A stretch of DNA of 64,000 nt. Origin: Cephalotrichum gorgonifer. Taxonomy: Eukaryota > Ascomycota > Sordariomycetes > Microascales > Microascaceae. The notes beneath the pieces are model-generated. The model was not told the DNA's origin. It saw only the letters and a list, made by a program, of their open reading frames with translations, and ran no database searches. The DNA lies in NCBI GenBank assembly GCA_900312665.1, contig ONZQ02000016.1, positions 1 through 64,000 of the forward strand. The letters are read 5' to 3'. A program made the position numbers and the translations under genes. How positions within the stretch are numbered: the first letter of the stretch is position 1; every line of letters begins with the position of its first letter. This document shows, piece by piece, positions 1 through 10,876 of the stretch.

Positions 1-1593
1 AATAGTAATATTGTAGACTGACTATATAAAGGAACTTTATAAACAACTTATATCGGAATTAGAATTTATATAAGGACAAATGAAGAAGTTTACAGACTAT
101 ATAAAGATTATAGGACTAACCTTAGAGGGGGGGAGCAAGGTTTATCTGCTCAGGAAGAATATAGGAGAATAGCACCTCAATATCAAGTCAGTATAATTAA
201 ATAAAAAACTTAACTTTAAGAAAATCAGATCTTTCAAAGTTAAATAGAAAGTCTCAGATAATAACTATAAGCTGGAGTTATCTGATATAAGGAGGATATA
301 TCCGGTATTCTATATTACACTTTTAGAACTAGTATATGATAATACTCTGACCGAGGACTCTATTAAGATACCTTTGGTAGAGGATAAATATAAAGTAGAG
401 AAAATATTAGATTTACTAAATAATGATAATAGTATCAAGTACTTAGTCAAGTAGAAAAACTTTAGATATAAAGAAAATATATAGGAACTACTTAAGAATC
501 TGGGAAATTTATAGATAAAACTTGATCAGTTCTATCAGCAGAATCTAAAGTAACTGTATTCTTAGGTACCTAAGAATCTAAGCTAAGAGTATCCCAGTCT
601 ACTATACTGAAATCACCAGTAAGCTAGAGTTTACTAATAGCCTGTTACCTATTAAGGATAGGATTGGCTAAGATCAGATTATCCTTTTCCTATATACCCT
701 GCTTAAATAATTCAAAGTCTCTAGACTAAACTAATATTTCCTGCTTATATAGATAATCTAGATAGGTAAGGATTTCAGTAAGATAAGCAGAAGCCTCAGT
801 AGCTTCTATCTCTGCTTACTTACAATCTTTTTGAAGTTTCTTTTATTTATTAAGAATATAAGTTACTAGGACAGTCAGGACAGTGCCTAAGGATAGAAAT
901 AATCTAGGAAAAAAAAAAACCTATACTGAGAAGCTATTATATTTCCATCGTAAGGCTTGTGATCCTTTATATAACCCTTATAGTACTAGGAGTGATCTTT
1001 ACTATAAGGAAGTATATAATAAATTCACTTATTATAATAGTAATAAATATACAGTATTATCTTATAGCTGTTTAACTGAATAAAATCAATAAGAGATAAC
1101 TTATAATAGTTATCAGATCAGGAAAGATATTTTGAGATATAAGATTACTGGATATAGTTGGATATGATAATTAGCAAGGAATATAAGGAGGAAAGGAGGA
1201 GAATATATAGGAAAATAGAAATAGAGGGAAATATAGTCTCTTTATAGGCCTTTAGGGACAAAGACTATAGGGAGGGGGAATTGTATTATGACTTGCCTTA
1301 ATCCTACAGGTGCCCTTATATGAAACTACAGACTATATACTGATAAGTCAGTATGGAGGGGATGGGCGATAAAGGTGACTCTGTGAGAATCGCCCCGATT
1401 GCCCCGGATGGATTTACCATTAGCTGCGATAAGGTGACTAAGGTGACTATATGATAGTCACCTAGATCGCCCAGCAAGAATCCACTACTATATAAACATA
1501 TAGTCATTATCATATAGCTAGTTATCTTTTCTGTCCTTAGACAGTAGTCAATCTACAGTTATTCTACAGACAGATACTCAGTTTACCTTGACA
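1..1593 (+). mobile_element. RIP-eroded Ty3/Gypsy chromodomain retroelement, 3' part
   Basis: Remnant of a chromovirus-type Gypsy element cut by the window's left edge. From about 100 to 520 the + strand reads through stops as the integrase C-terminus (GGSKVYLLRKNI, then YPVFYITLLELVYD, matching the usual HPVFHVSLLEPY block). A chromodomain follows (YKVEKILD, then IKYLVK-stop-KNF and ENI-stop-EL). Both stops sit where the family has tryptophan, so TGG has become TAG, the expected product of RIP. After the ORF come about 700 bp of AT-rich decayed sequence, a polypurine tract at about 1269-1280 and a probable 3' LTR. No intact frame remains, so it cannot move by itself. The family call rests on the ordered integrase and chromodomain motifs; the exact clade is unknown. 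Confidence 0.8.
1282..1593 (+). repeat. Probable 3' LTR of the chromodomain element
   Basis: The segment starts TGTATTATGAC directly after a purine tract (AGGGAGGGGGAA) and ends CCTTGACA, giving the TG...CA ends of an LTR, about 312 bp long. A TATA-like CTATATAAACATA lies at about 1489. The 5' LTR is outside the window, so identity of the two LTRs cannot be tested. It holds a less AT-rich island with nested inverted repeats (1361-1475) that escaped the strong erosion around it. Confidence 0.5.
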
Positions 1594-1719
1594 ACAAGTC
1601 CCTTTCCTAAAGGTACTTATATGATACAACTACAACTTACACGATACTGTAATGTTCAGAACTCACTTCTTAACTGGAACCCCGGCCTCACAAACCCTTG
1701 TGAGCCTATTATGATTCAG

Positions 1720-3420
1720 ATTGTAACAGTCTGCTACTGGGCTTCTTTATAAATAGTATAGATACTATAGCTACTAAGCTACTAGTATAGATAAATCCTC
1801 AGTCGATCAAGTCTATGATCATCTTCTGGAGGACTAGGAGTTCCTTATAGGATATATTATAGAGGGGTCTCTATAGGAGAGGTATTTTATTATTATCACT
1901 ATCTTATATCAGATTTACTTTATAATTGCTATCAGGATAGTATAGAGATAACTTCTTAGCCTCCTCCTTTAAGAATAACTTTAGAAATTCTTTTAAAAAT
2001 TCTTATAGGATAGTGATAGCAGGGTCTCTGCTTAGCTTCTGCTATAGAGCTTTATTGATATCTGCTAAGCTGATAGCTTATATCCAGCTTACAGTATTGA
2101 TATAACCTCTCCTCAGCCTCCTCAGCCTCTTAATTTCTATATTGAATACTAACCTGATAATAAGGCAGGCAGTTTAGATCTCTTAGATCCAGGATAACTT
2201 TTCCTAGCTACTAAATCACAGCTTGATCTCCCTATACCGGTAGAGGAGTTACTGCTCCTTTACTAGATATACTATATTATTCTACTTATACTATAGCTTC
2301 TCTAAGAAGAGATCCTCTCCAAGGCCTAATACTATATAGATATAGATATCTTTAAGGAAACTACTTATATTACTTAAGAACTTAGTAATACTGATAGCCT
2401 CTACTATCTTATTATCTTCTATATAGCTATAGAGGAACTGCTTCTTCTAGTTAACTAATAGTAACTTAAGCTTCTTAAAGAGGGATTTACTAATCACTAT
2501 ATAATAATTATAGCTGATATTAATAAATATATTTATAAATCTATTATTAACTCTAATCTATATTAGTACTAGATTACTACTTATTTATAGCTTGAATACT
2601 TCCTATCCTTCTAAGTCTACTTATTCTAGCCTCGATATCCGATTTTATACTGAGGCTACTCTTTTTCTGATAATAAATCATCTTCCTTACTCCCTCCTTA
2701 TAATTTCTCCTCCTCATCCTCACTATATTCACACCCTCTTCATATATAGGCAGTATAGGGGATATAAGGCTGGTAGCAGTATACTATAAGATATCCTATC
2801 TCCTAGCAGTTATAGTATTACTAGATCTCAGACTTCAATTGATACTTGATATCAGCATTATCATAGCTCCTTCCCCCACCCAGCCTACTTATTCCTGATA
2901 TAGATATATCACCCTTATTATCTCAGACTTATAGACACCTCTCGGATTATTCAGTACAATAATACTGATTCTTTATAAGGCCTTTAAGCCTGCTAGAGAC
3001 TTCCTAGGCCCTGAGGCTCTAAGCCTTATATTTAAGGGATATCTATACTGAGATAAGCTGACATTGTAGCTATATATTCAGTATACCCTCGAGGAATATA
3101 ATCTTTATACTATCAGCCCAAGTACTATCTCCTGCCTGGATAAAGGTCTACTTAAACTAGAGGAGAAAATATATAAATAATTAATCCTCTCTTTATTACA
3201 GTATCCTCAGTATAGCTATAATATAGACAGTAATATTAGGATTATAGTATACTGAATTGAGATATTCTATAAACTTTATAGGATTATAGTCCCTATCATA
3301 GCTACCAGCTTTATAGAAGATCTTAGTGATTTTCCTGGATATAATATCCAAGTAGCTATCTATCAGATACTACTGCTTATATACTATAGGATAGAGATAT
3401 ATATCGAGAGATAGTTTATC
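1720..3420 (-). mobile_element. RIP-eroded Gypsy retroelement, gag-protease-RT start
   Basis: Read on the minus strand through many stops. Gag-like sequence comes first (about 3400-2930; IIFLEGILNI, then LQCQLISV and SSRLKGLIKNQ). A retropepsin-like region follows (about 2520-2230; NYYIVISKSLFKKLKLL, then IYIYIVLGLGEDLFLEKL). The start of a reverse transcriptase polyprotein comes last (about 2060-1720; ISLADINKAL, FLKEEAKKLSLYYPDSNYK, LYNISYKELLVLQKMI, SILFIKKP). This order matches gag-pro-RT of fungal Gypsy elements. RT stops after the FIKKP block, next to the LTR end of the + strand element, so the two lie tail to tail and this one is 3' truncated. Stops and AT-richness point to RIP. Confidence 0.65.
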
Positions 3421-4192
3421 ATATATCTATTACTACTAAGTTAGATATTTATTATATTTTCTAGAGAACTTTAATAGACTTAGGAGAGATCTCGTTTATA
3501 GTAGGATCGATACTAGGTCTGATATCGGGGCTGGTAGGGATATAGTGATAGTTTCTACAAGGGGGATAGATAGGAGTAGAGTACTTGTTGCTTGAAAGAG
3601 ATGATATAACTTGGCGATCTAGACCTATAGGGGCTATATAGAGGTATTAATCCCTTCCTAGATCTGAGATTATATCTATATCTCTTATACCCGGGTAGGC
3701 CTGTTTTCATCTATAGCTTACTACTATATCGATACTTCTTAGTTGATAGATCTTGAGATATATTATAGCTTAGCTAAGAGTTTATTTAACAGTTGGGGCT
3801 GAAAGTGTATATTATCTTAAGATAAGGGGAAAGGAGAAAGAGGAAGGTGCTGCCTAGCTGCTAGGGAGTGGCTAGATATAGGTTAGTATGGGGCCTGTAT
3901 GCTCATGCTTTGAGTAGATATCTGTTTCAGTTAGGCATCTGGCAGATAGCACCAGATGCTGTATACTGATAACATTCAACAGGTTTTTGCCTGTAACACT
4001 CAGTAACATAGGTTTTCTTTCTTTCCTAAAGAAAAATCATTCTAATCTTTAGTCTAGCTATAGCCAACTCTGGAATAGATTATATAGATAGGGTTTCAAA
4101 AAGAGGAATGCGAATAATACATCATCAATGCAAAGCCGAACCGGTCCAGAGACGGCAACAAGGGGCGTGTTAAATAGCTCCTGTGTAGCACA
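3421..4192. other. AT-rich transition, no gene seen
   Basis: Continues the eroded, AT-rich sequence upstream of the minus-strand gag remnant and becomes more normal in base content after about 3800. It may contain the 5' part of that element, but I could not find an LTR end or an open frame. Confidence 0.4.
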
Positions 4193-4295
4193 ATTTCAGT
4201 GTGGGCTTTTCAGTGTGGCAGTATTGCATTTCAGTGTGGCAGCTCAGCACAGGCTTTCAGTGCGGCAGTTCAGTGCGGGTTTTTAGTGTGGCATG
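4193..4295 (+). repeat. Short tandem repeat of a TTTCAGTGYGG unit
   Basis: Six imperfect copies of a unit with core TTCAGTGYGG (Y = C or T) occur within about 100 bp, with spacers of irregular length. The last copy is degenerate (TTTAGTGTGG). It lies at the border between the eroded transposon block and normal DNA. No function can be assigned. Confidence 0.6.
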
Positions 4296-4569
4296 GCACG
4301 AGTATTCGCCCGTGTGGGACCATTCGCCCGTGGATTACGTTACGTTATTTATTCTGCGGGGCTATTAAATTAATTATCAGCCGTTATATTGGAGCGGCTC
4401 TCGGGTCGGCAACTAGGCCGGTAGTTGATAGTGTTTAGAGCATTATTACCCGCTGCTTAGCTACGGCCATCAAGACTGGCGCTTGCGTATAAGACAAGAT
4501 GCGGACCTTAGATATGGTAGTCACTACGTGTATCCGATCTTACTGCAACATTGAAATACTATTGCTAAG

Positions 4570-4961
4570 ATGAAGCTACTATCGACCTTCTTCCTTCTCC
4601 TCGGTCTCACCATCGCCGCTCCCACTAGCGAGGCCCCAGTCGTGAACGATCTACCCTATCAATGCACATTGCCAGGTACCCTTGGGACATGTCAACATGG
4701 AATGTGCATAATCAAGGGGGAGGCGAAGTCATGTGGCGTATTCTCACCTGGAGTAAGCTAACCACATTCCAAGTCCTCGAGAACCTGCCCCAGCACATTG
4801 AGAAGTTTTATTCGTTTGCTGACGGGAATTGCAAAAGATTTGCGGGACTTGCTGTCTTGAGTCTTCCACGACATCTCTATTCGTTGGAGGTGGGGAACCG
4901 ATTATTCTGGTAGGTACTTATCTAACGTCATCTACTATCCCCCTCCTTTAGTTGGGAATGA
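4570..4961 (+). CDS. Small secreted cysteine-rich protein (hypothetical)
   Basis: The ATG at 4570 opens a protein with a clear signal peptide (hydrophobic FFLLLGLTIAA, likely cut near residue 17) and four cysteines at 32, 41, 46 and 55. Read straight through, it stops at 4761 after 63 residues. A second model uses introns 4753-4805 and 4910-4951 and gives about 98 residues with six cysteines, ending at 4961. The second of these introns looks genuine (GTAGGT donor, CTAAC, CTTTAG acceptor). The first has its CTAAC too close to the donor to be convincing. I do not recognise the family. Small secreted Cys-rich proteins beside eroded transposons are often effector or antimicrobial candidates, but nothing here shows a function. 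Confidence 0.5.
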
Positions 4962-5517
4962 GAATCTGATAAGTGATATCTACAGTGTGAGCCATAGGGT
5001 TTTCTCTTAAGTTGATAGTCTTTAGCTTTCGATTCTCTGATGATAGAAAACAATAAACTACTCATACCTACATACCAGTACAGACATATTACTTTCGTAC
5101 CGGGCCTCCGATCGTTCAGGATTTATATATCTCCTCCAGCATGCCTACCCCGGGTTCCCAAATCAACCTGTGTATAGATTGAATTGAAGTAGTGGGGCAG
5201 CGTGGGGCCTACAAAAGAAGACAGGGGCACAGGTTGATTTGCAAACTACTCGTCCAAATCTGAGCAACGCCTGTTATGAACACCGTGAAACCATCCTGCA
5301 AGTCCAAGCGAGTACTGTGACTGTCATTTCACAGCAACACGGCCGACTGTATCGAGCGCAGCCTCGAGAAAGATGGCCACCAGATATAGGGCTTTATCAT
5401 CTTCCGGTGTACATACACCGATGATATAGTATGGGCACAGTGTATTGTGTCCCTACACCAGGAAGCGCGATGCACATTTGACTACTACAATGTGCCCGAT
5501 ATCCTCGTATATTGAAG
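4962..5517. other. Intergenic, nothing recognised
   Basis: No convincing coding or RNA feature. A short frame at 5239-5424 has no start context, domain or splice partner that supports it. Confidence 0.4.
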
Positions 5518-5988
5518 ATGACGGTGGTGGGAGACTGCGAGGTGCTTGAGGGCACAAGTGTTGCTGTGGTGAAGGTATATTTTGGTGAGTGGGTCAAGCG
5601 AGGGGCGGTTGAGCGGGAGCAGGGCATGTCGGATGTAGGAATGTCGCCAATGTATCGCTTTTATATCCAGATCAGGGACGTGGGAGATGCGGCCTGTGCG
5701 GACAGGCAAGGGCAAGAGGGCAGTGACGATAAAAGCCACGAGGATAAGGACGAGGAGGACGAGGAGGATGAAGAAGAGTCGGTCGACCTCATCTGGAAGG
5801 ACTGGGAGCCGTCTGTGCCGGACCTGAGGGAGCCCGATGAGCCACCTATTGAGGGATCCACGCGGCCGGATGTGGGATGGATACGTGTCGCCGTCTCTAC
5901 TGTCATGGTTACCATGTATGAGTTACTCTATGATCCGCACATGTGGTATATAGCTTATCGTCGTCCTCCTGAGGTAGTGGTTCGCTGA
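5518..5988 (+). CDS. Doubtful acidic hypothetical protein
   Basis: A 156-residue frame from the ATG at 5518 with no recognisable domain. Its middle is very acidic (a run of Asp/Glu with two Lys, residues about 75-90). The part after it contains DLIWKDWEPSVPDLREPDEP and looks somewhat protein-like. There is no signal peptide or membrane segment. Frames on the opposite strand overlap it and are equally unsupported. The acidic run can arise from a GAG/GAC repeat without selection for protein, so it may be chance or one exon of a larger gene. Confidence 0.22.
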   Translation: MTVVGDCEVLEGTSVAVVKVYFGEWVKRGAVEREQGMSDVGMSPMYRFYIQIRDVGDAACADRQGQEGSDDKSHEDKDEEDEEDEEESVDLIWKDWEPSVPDLREPDEPPIEGSTRPDVGWIRVAVSTVMVTMYELLYDPHMWYIAYRRPPEVVVR

Positions 5989-6402
5989 ATTGTATCTCTT
6001 TATTATAGGAGTTACGGAGTCGGCGCCACGCCAGGCGACAGCACCTCCAGCGCCACCTGCTATCTCGAACTGAGATGAACGGCCTCTCAGAGCCTGTATA
6101 TACATTTTCTATAGCAGTGAATAGCATGTACCTAGTTCGTCCCTGAATAAGCCTCTGCTATTTGAGTAACTTGTAGGCTTTAAGCAGAATCTCACTTGAA
6201 CGGATGTGCCGGTTTTCCGTGTTGTCACCTGATCTTACCGAAATCTGCCGGAGGCTGTGCAAACGAACACCTAATATATTTTGAACGTCTTGCAGGTGTA
6301 TTTGCATATTTACCTTAGTCCTCTAATTCCGTCCAGTTTGAACCAGCGTCACTCAACTCGGTTGTCCTACCTCAAGCACGTAATACCACTTTGCATATCA
6401 TT
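5989..6402. other. Intergenic, upstream of luciferase-domain gene
   Basis: About 410 bp with no gene. It presumably holds the promoter of the gene starting at 6403; I see no specific element. Confidence 0.4.
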
Positions 6403-7236
6403 ATGTCACTCTCTACCCTGCAGCCATACCTCCATTACATCCAGCATGTCCGTACGCGAACGGCTATAACCACCCTGGTCGCCACCGCGGCCGCCGGTCT
6501 CTTGATACCCGGAATTCACTGTATTGTCCGGTCTTACCGGGGCTTCCTCGCCCTCGGGCGCGGCGGTATACCGTACAACTTCTTTGGCTGGCTGCTCCAG
6601 GCCTCTCTAAAACTCATCGCTCGTACCGACACTACCGAGACGTCGCACTACTCCCGCCCCGAAATCCTACAACTCTACTCTCCGCTCGCGGATCTCTGCT
6701 TCCTTGCTGGCCCACCGCCTCTCCAGGAGCGGTCTGGCGCCCGACCAACTGTACCATTTTATACCGCCCCGCAGCGCCAGACGACCGAGATTGCTACGGA
6801 AGCTACCCGGGGGCGTATGGAGTCCTTCCTCCGCGCCGTGGTTCGTGATAATACCAATCTTTTGGAAATCCGTCCGTCAGGCCTCGAAAGTTCACAGTTC
6901 GACGCCGTGTGGCTCCGGAGCTGGCGAAATGGCGTCGCTCCGGCCTTTGCAGGGCCAGTGAAAGGGGAAATAACACACATCCACCCGGAGGGGAGCTCAC
7001 ACCTTACACTCAGTCCCGAGGACGCGACTCTAGTTCTCCAGCGGGGCTGGGGCGAGAGACATTCACTAAGTGGGGTAGCGTTACCCTGGACATATATTCT
7101 TGTTTATGCCCCTCGTGACAAAGGGGAGTGGGACGTCTGGAAGAAGCTTGTGCTGGCTAGCTGCTCTTTCTTGGCATCCATGGTCCAGCATAGGGCAGTG
7201 AAGATCACTTGTGAATCTGAGGAGGCTGAATGGTAG
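6403..7236 (+). CDS. Luciferase-domain (DUF5519-like) protein
   Basis: A single-exon protein of 277 residues from the first ATG of its frame. Residues about 18-40 form a hydrophobic segment (TLVATAAAGLLIPGIHCIV) that could anchor it in a membrane. The C-terminal half carries the pattern of the fungal family named 'luciferase' or DUF5519: EITHIHPEGSSHLTLSPEDA, then VLQRGWGERHSLSG and WTYILVYAPRDKGEWDVW. Despite the name, light emission is not known for these proteins and their role is unknown. Family assignment is from motif memory and is fairly sure; function is not. It lies upstream of and convergent with D-lactate dehydrogenase, about 130 bp apart. Confidence 0.75.
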   Translation: MSLSTLQPYLHYIQHVRTRTAITTLVATAAAGLLIPGIHCIVRSYRGFLALGRGGIPYNFFGWLLQASLKLIARTDTTETSHYSRPEILQLYSPLADLCFLAGPPPLQERSGARPTVPFYTAPQRQTTEIATEATRGRMESFLRAVVRDNTNLLEIRPSGLESSQFDAVWLRSWRNGVAPAFAGPVKGEITHIHPEGSSHLTLSPEDATLVLQRGWGERHSLSGVALPWTYILVYAPRDKGEWDVWKKLVLASCSFLASMVQHRAVKITCESEEAEW

Positions 7237-7364
7237 ATAAGATGTAACTGATAGAGAAAGTAAGGTGAAATGGAGCGAATCGGCCTAGAGTAGCGGTTTT
7301 GGAGAAACCTCGCGAGTATATGTGACGTCAGGATATAGAAGTATAAGCTTGGTCCCATTATGAA

Positions 7365-9692
7365 TCAGTTACAGCGGAATATCTTTCCTGGATTCAAAAG
7401 CCACATAGGGTCCATGCTCTGCTTGATTCCTCTCATAACCCCAATTGGCGCATCTCCAAGCTCCTTTTGTAGGTCGTCGATCTTACCTAGCCCAACTCCA
7501 TGCTCACCCTATACAATGCGAAAAATTAGAAATTTATAAAAGATCAAACAAGCCTGTGGGGGTACAACTCACGGTGCAAGTTCCATGCATCTCCAAAGCC
7601 CTATCGACCATTTTATGCACGCAGTGCTCAACCTGCTGTCGCTCCTTGTCGCCATCGAAGAGGATGGTTTCATGGAAGTTGCCATCGCCGACATGCCCGA
7701 TGATGCTCCCGAACAAGCCCAGCCTGTCAAGGTCGGTTTTGGATAGCTCTGTAGATGATTACCTCGCGTTAGTTATACCTCTCAAGAACTTAAACCTTTG
7801 AGTATAAACTCACCAATCAGTTCGGCTACCCTGGATAAGGGTACTGCCACATCTGTAGTCCACACCTCATTCCCGCTCTTTCTAAGTGCAAGCATGCTCC
7901 ACAGAGCCTCTTTCCTTGCGGACCATAATACTTTCTGCTTCTTCTCATCGCTTTCAAACTCCAAGTGAGGATTTCCATGACCCTCCGCAACCGATTTCAC
8001 CTGTGAGATGCTGTGGGCCACCGATTCACGATCCCCAGTGAACTTGATAAACAACGTTGGCTGCTCCCTCCACACCCGTCCGGTAGTCCCAATAGTGTTG
8101 ATCACCTTCATCTGCACATCATCTAGAATCTCAATTGCTCCAACAGTGATTCCTTTCTTGATGACATCGACAGCCATACTTGCGGCGCTCTTGATGTTAG
8201 GGAAGGCGACAACCGCCACACCAGTATGTGTAGGCGCGGGGGCTAGCTTCAGCGTCGCTTCTGTCACCACTCCTAGAGTACCCTCAGACCCGACGAACAG
8301 AGAGTTCAGGTTATATCCTGCTGATGACTTCCTATCCGCTTCCAACTCAGCAATCAATTGTTTCTGAGAAATGACTTGTAGAAAGGTGAGATACGATAGC
8401 TCACCTTGGGCGTCTTCGTGTCTTTACAACTGTCCCGTCAGACAATACGACGGTCAGGTTTATAACCCAATCCTTCATAGTACCATATCGGATGGCATTG
8501 GTTCCGCTGTTGAATTGTTATGAGATACTCCCTATATTATTGAGCTGTAATTCTTACCTGCAGTTTGTGCCTATCATTCCCCCAATCTGTGCCTGTGGGA
8601 TATCAGTCTTAGAGGCCTAGAGAGTAAGGCGGGAGATAGAGGTCAGATGGAACAACTTACAGAAGGCCCAGGGTCAATGGGAAAGAAAAGTCCACTAGAT
8701 TGAATTTTCTTGTTCAGTTCTACCCAGGATAGCCCGGGCTGAACCACGATATCCATGCTAAGATCATTGAGTCAGTATTTTTAGCCTAAATCTCAGGTAT
8801 ATCATAAAGGACGCTTACTCCTCTGGGTTGAATTTAACAATGCTACCCATGTTTATAAGGTCGATGCTGAACCCGCCATGTGGGGCAGAAAAGTGGCCTT
8901 CTACACTGGAACCACCAGAATAGGGGACTATGCGAATGATTAATGAGTGTCTTCTCTTCTTACTTCTGAAGAGGATCCTTACTGATCGGAATCTTATACC
9001 GAGTGCATATCTTGGCTATTGTTGACACTTCCTCAGTTGAGCTAGGGTATACAACTGCTACCGGCGACCTCTCGATATTTGTAGTTGACCACTCTGAATA
9101 CCCGTGAGCCCGTAATACCTCTTTGTCGGTACTGATGCCGTCCTCTCCAAGTAGACCGCGAATTTCTTCAATAGCCTGTTCAAGCGCTTATTAGCTTTGC
9201 TCTTGTTAGAGTCCCTTTTTGTACTCCTGCCTTAGCCCAGTTGGCTCCCTGTATTCTTGAAGGCATTAAATCAAGTGAACACAAGAGATCGGGTTTATTC
9301 GAGGAGTCTATATCTCTCATCCTCTGTTTATTGACTGGCTTGTTGGTTCTCATATGCTGGTCTTCTTAGGCAGGCGGCATAAGTTATTTACTTACCTGTT
9401 CCATCTGTGGAATTGTGGCATACTGAACCGGCAAACCCAGAGACTCAGTCCCTGACCCATAACGACCCAAAGCCCAACTCGCCACGCCCGTAGTAACAAA
9501 TGCTGAGATAGACAGGAATTTAAGCCACTGGGATGAGGAATCTTGGCCTGATAGGCTGGGAAGCCTAGAATTCCAGCGGATCTGTGGCCTGGCCGCGCCG
9601 ATAGGCTGCGAGGCGCATTTTGATCTGACTCTTAGCAGCCGGTTGGGGAGTTGGCTGCGCAAATGCGCCGAGAGGTTGGCTTGGATGGACAT
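7365..9692 (-). CDS. dld1: D-lactate dehydrogenase (cytochrome), mitochondrial
   Basis: FAD enzyme oxidising D-lactate to pyruvate and passing electrons to cytochrome c in the mitochondrial intermembrane space. The ATG at 9692 opens a basic, Ser/Arg-rich presequence followed by a hydrophobic segment (FLSISAFVTTGVASWALG), as expected for inner-membrane sorting. The FAD-binding domain shows IIPYSGGSSVEGHFSAPHGG, IGGMIGTNCSGTNA and RKSSAGYNLNSLFVGSEGTL. The C-terminal FAD-oxidase domain shows IIGHVGDGNFHETI and ends GEHGVGLGKIDDL, then NPGKIFRCN before the TGA at 7365-7367. Several introns interrupt the gene, including one after the RRPR codons and one before GEHGVG; the first is about 210 bp. 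All key motifs are intact. Glycolate oxidase-like relatives are less likely given the presequence and overall match. Confidence 0.9.
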
Positions 9693-10568
9693 TTTTTTTG
9701 TTGCGAAAATTAGCAACCACGTCCGCTATGACGAGTAATCTTTTGGTCTTTATGAGCTATCGACTGGTATCTGCAGTCTCGTGTATCTGATGCTTACCAT
9801 TGCCAGCACTTCGGGAAATACCCGAGAGTGGAGATTCTGTTGCGGTAGCGACCCGGATGGTAAAGTTATCGAGATCCACTTTATACGACTTGGCTGGGCG
9901 GGTACTAGTTACCTACTGTAGTGTAGCATCGGGAGCATGTACCGACTCGGATATTTCCCGGTCGCAATATAGTGCTGCAATTGGCCACCAACCGAGCCTG
10001 GGACTGTAGTTGTCCTCCCAGAGTCGGCCGCACGGCTAAGCTATGATTCTTTTCCTTCATAGCTAATTCCTAAGTGCGATAGTGATCCTGGGTGCATTGG
10101 CTCAATCGACACTTATTTAGGGCTCCCTACGATTGTATCACTAGAATAGTAGCCTCCACCTCTTCTAGGAAGCACTTTTCGTGCGAATTTAGGACCTGCT
10201 ATCTCTAAATAGCTTAGATATGTAGAAACTCTATCACTGTAAGGCTAAGAAAGAATGGCCAACACCATCTATCTGCGTTAAGTTGTGGGTCACTCCTGGC
10301 CGTGCCATTCCCTTTGATAATGATAACAGGGCAGTACTACCCATGCTCCCACAAGGAGGGTCAGGAACGCCTACACGCCTTAGGCTTCTAACCCCTAATA
10401 GGCGACCACCGGAAATAGGTGCAAGGGGTATCCTATCAAGGAAGTAAAATAAAGCATCAGTTGATAAATAGCACTGTATTGGATGCAAGATGCGGGGAGC
10501 GGGGAGCGGGAGATAGAGGCGGCAAGTAAAAGTTGTTCTCACTACACTAGATTGTCATCTCAATGTGC
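9693..10568. other. Intergenic, nothing recognised
   Basis: Upstream region of the D-lactate dehydrogenase gene. Frames at 9800-10009 and 10234-10542 show no domain or splice support. Confidence 0.4.
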
Positions 10569-10683
10569 GGGGTATATCCGGAGAAGACGCATGCCGGGAT
10601 CGAGCCGGCCCACACACACTCCGGGGTAAAACCTGGGGAAGACTTGGATGCGCGCGCCGGGATCCACCCGGTCTATACACTCC
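10569..10683. repeat. Two imperfect tandem copies with tRNA T-arm-like hairpins
   Basis: Unit 1 (10569-10622) and unit 2 (10623-10683) share GGGGTA, then GAAGAC, then a GC-rich stem, then CACTCC. On the minus strand unit 1 contains GCCGG-CTCGATC-CCGGC, a five-base stem with a seven-base loop close to the T-arm of a tRNA. No A-box or complete cloverleaf is visible, so this is not a tRNA gene. It could be a tRNA-derived repeat fragment. Confidence 0.45.
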
Positions 10684-10876
10684 ATAGTAAAGAGGGCTGA
10701 CAGGGTGGTTCATAATACCATAACGTAAATGGCAGTAGTGAGGTAGTATGGGTGGTGTAGGTGTAGCTAGGACGAACTTGATTTAAGACGGCAGCTTCCC
10801 TGCAGGTCATCAGAGCTCGAGATTAAATTATCCCACCTTGGATTGAGCTCTCTTTATCAACCGAGCATCCTTAGCA

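Noticed and set aside
1316..1513. 65-residue minus-strand ORF within the LTR
   Set aside because: Its text comes from the inverted-repeat island; no protein family is seen and it lies inside a repeat.
10569..10683. tRNA gene on the minus strand
   Set aside because: Only a T-arm-like hairpin is present; no A-box, anticodon arm or acceptor pairing.
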